In this document: positions 15,422 to 16,261 of the stretch, piece after piece
Position numbering within the stretch: position 1 is the stretch's first letter
Layout of the letters: every line of letters starts with the position of its first letter
Assembly (NCBI GenBank): GCA_021780285.1
Contig: JAJXZA010000095.1
Location: 1-16,261, forward strand
DNA from: Planctomycetota bacterium
GTDB lineage: Bacteria; Planctomycetota; Phycisphaerae; WQYP01
Direction of reading: 5' to 3'
DNA length: 16,261 bases
Program-made: the position numbers and the translations under genes
The notes under the pieces: model-generated
Database searches by the model: none
Seen by the model: only the letters and a program-made list of their open reading frames with translations
What the model was told of the DNA's origin: nothing

Positions 15422-15507
15422 ATTGAAAAACGGCCGAGCAGCAGCGACGTCGCCGCTATTTGTTTGAATCGTAGCATCAATTAAGCAGGCGAGACGGCAT
15501 TGACGCT

Positions 15508-15837
15508 TTACGAGGCTTTGCGTTTCGCCTGCGCGATGGCCCGCTTAATAAGCTGCCGGGCCAGCACTGCCGAAAAGGGCAACCCGCGGGCGTGGGCTTC
15601 CTGCTGCAGCCAGGCGGTGATTTCATTGAGTCGGCGCAGGCACTCTTCGCAGCCCCAACGGTCCATCATCTCGGCGTGCAGCGCACACTTACAGCCGGGC
15701 CGATCCTTAAACCCAAAACGCGCGAGAATTTTAGCCAACTCCGTACCCGGCCCGGCAGAGTCCGTAACCATCTTCGCTGTTGGCCGGCGTTTGGGCGCGA
15801 GCTGAGTCTTCCGAGCATACCTGCGCATAAGCGGCAT
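15508..15837 (-). CDS. Small four-cysteine protein, conserved in planctomycetes and phages
   Basis: The ATG at 15837 gives 109 residues and is preferred over a TTG at 15852; a weak GGGA site precedes it. A basic N-terminal tail (MPLMRRYARKTQLAPKRRPT) is followed by GPGTELAKILARFGF (29-43), then CKCALHAEMMDRWGCEEC (49-66) with Cys49, Cys51, Cys63 and Cys66, and a helical end (WLQQEAHARGLPF). The order GTEL..IL..FG, CxC, MD.WG, CxxC, W..EA is one I recall from small proteins in planctomycete and phage genomes of unknown role. The four cysteines suggest a zinc site and the basic tail suggests nucleic-acid binding; both are inferences. It is monocistronic, with a possible promoter upstream and a hairpin terminator downstream. 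Confidence 0.8.
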   Translation of the reverse strand: MPLMRRYARKTQLAPKRRPTAKMVTDSAGPGTELAKILARFGFKDRPGCKCALHAEMMDRWGCEECLRRLNEITAWLQQEAHARGLPFSAVLARQLIKRAIAQAKRKAS

Positions 15838-15875
15838 CTTTAATCCCACCAAAAATACTTCTGTTTCTCGGTAGC

Positions 15876-15904
15876 CTTTTAAACTAACAAATGCGGCTGG
15901 TCAA
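15876..15904 (-). promoter_or_regulatory. Possible promoter of the four-cysteine gene
   Basis: On the minus strand TTGACC (15904-15899, five of six) is followed after 17 bases by TAAAAG (15881-15876, four of six). This would start transcription about 35 bases before the ATG. The -10 match is weak. Confidence 0.3.
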
Positions 15905-16261
15905 ATTGTCACATTCCCAAAAAGCAGTTGGCCGTTTTCGCGGACTCATCCTACAATTTTATGAGATACGGCGCTAATATATTCCTCGCGCGGCCAAGAT
16001 CTGCACCTTATCGCTTATAATGCATGTGTGCGAGGACGACGGGATTGGACACTAAGCCCCAAAGTTCTCGAAGGAAACGCAGGATGCGGGATGATTTAGT
16101 TACCCGGCCCGGGTGTTATCTGCGAACATCGGCGCCATCTGGTGCGTCAGTGAAACCGTTTGTGTCTTGTGAACTGAAAGGAGTTCATCATGGAATGATC
16201 CATTAGCCATGTAGCCCGTCGGGCGGCGTGCGAAGCGATTTGTGCGCCGAAGCCTCGATAG
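15905..16261. other. Non-coding end of window; strong ribosome site before a two-codon frame
   Basis: No gene is supported here. A TATAAT lies at 16016-16021 on the plus strand without a good -35. AAAGGAG (16177-16183) stands six bases before ATG GAA TGA (16190-16198), an ideal initiation site opening only two codons. Several short self-complementary runs occur (for example CCCGGCCCGGG near 16105). The stretch could be a structured RNA, the edge of a mobile element or a decayed gene start. Confidence 0.4.

Noticed and set aside
13313..15484. A 723-codon open frame on the plus strand opposite uvrB
   Set aside because: It mirrors the uvrB reading frame, its peptide is His/Arg/Gln-rich with no recognisable domain, and uvrB is certain; long antisense frames are common in GC-biased genes.

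Overview
The window looks like a chromosomal segment from a Planctomycetota bacterium, probably of the Phycisphaerae type. That is an inference from gene content: a type II pseudopilin with a degenerate H-X9-DG motif, a large membrane protein with the Gly-rich linker I associate with planctomycete DUF4175-like proteins, a membrane-anchored Ser/Thr kinase with a DMG rather than DFG motif, and remnants of IS1380 and ISAs1 transposases. No rRNA or tRNA gene was recognised, and no CRISPR array, integrase, attachment site, origin or defence system was seen.

Left part (1-7798): a mosaic of single genes separated by long non-coding stretches. On the minus strand are the start of an exported protein (1-215), a pseudopilin with its own terminator and 5'-UTR hairpins (394-1329), and a cupin protein with a hairpin beside its Shine-Dalgarno (2899-3357). 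On the plus strand are an internally deleted IS1380 transposase (1853-2666), a 1137-residue membrane/coiled-coil protein (3753-7166) and a decayed ISAs1 fragment (about 7599-7790). Two inverted copies of a MITE-like element (1657-1781 and 7235-7374) bracket this region.

Right part (7799-15837): compact and entirely minus strand. In transcription order it holds a small four-cysteine protein, then uvrB, a 59-codon CxxC gene, plsY, a Gfo/Idh/MocA oxidoreductase and mpg, and then, after a 196-bp break with its own promoter, a Ser/Thr kinase and a UbiA-family prenyltransferase. From uvrB to mpg the junctions are TGATG, ATGA, 6 nt and 4 nt, so these five genes probably form one translationally coupled transcript. 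It joins nucleotide excision repair, phospholipid synthesis and alkylation repair. uvrB has a perfect TATAAT placed so that the message may be leaderless.

The most interesting items are the 59-aa gene hidden between uvrB and plsY, the MITE-like pair, the orphan DUF4175-like giant, and the 5'-UTR hairpins of the pseudopilin and cupin genes. I found no convincing new multi-gene system. The last 350 bases hold no gene I can support.
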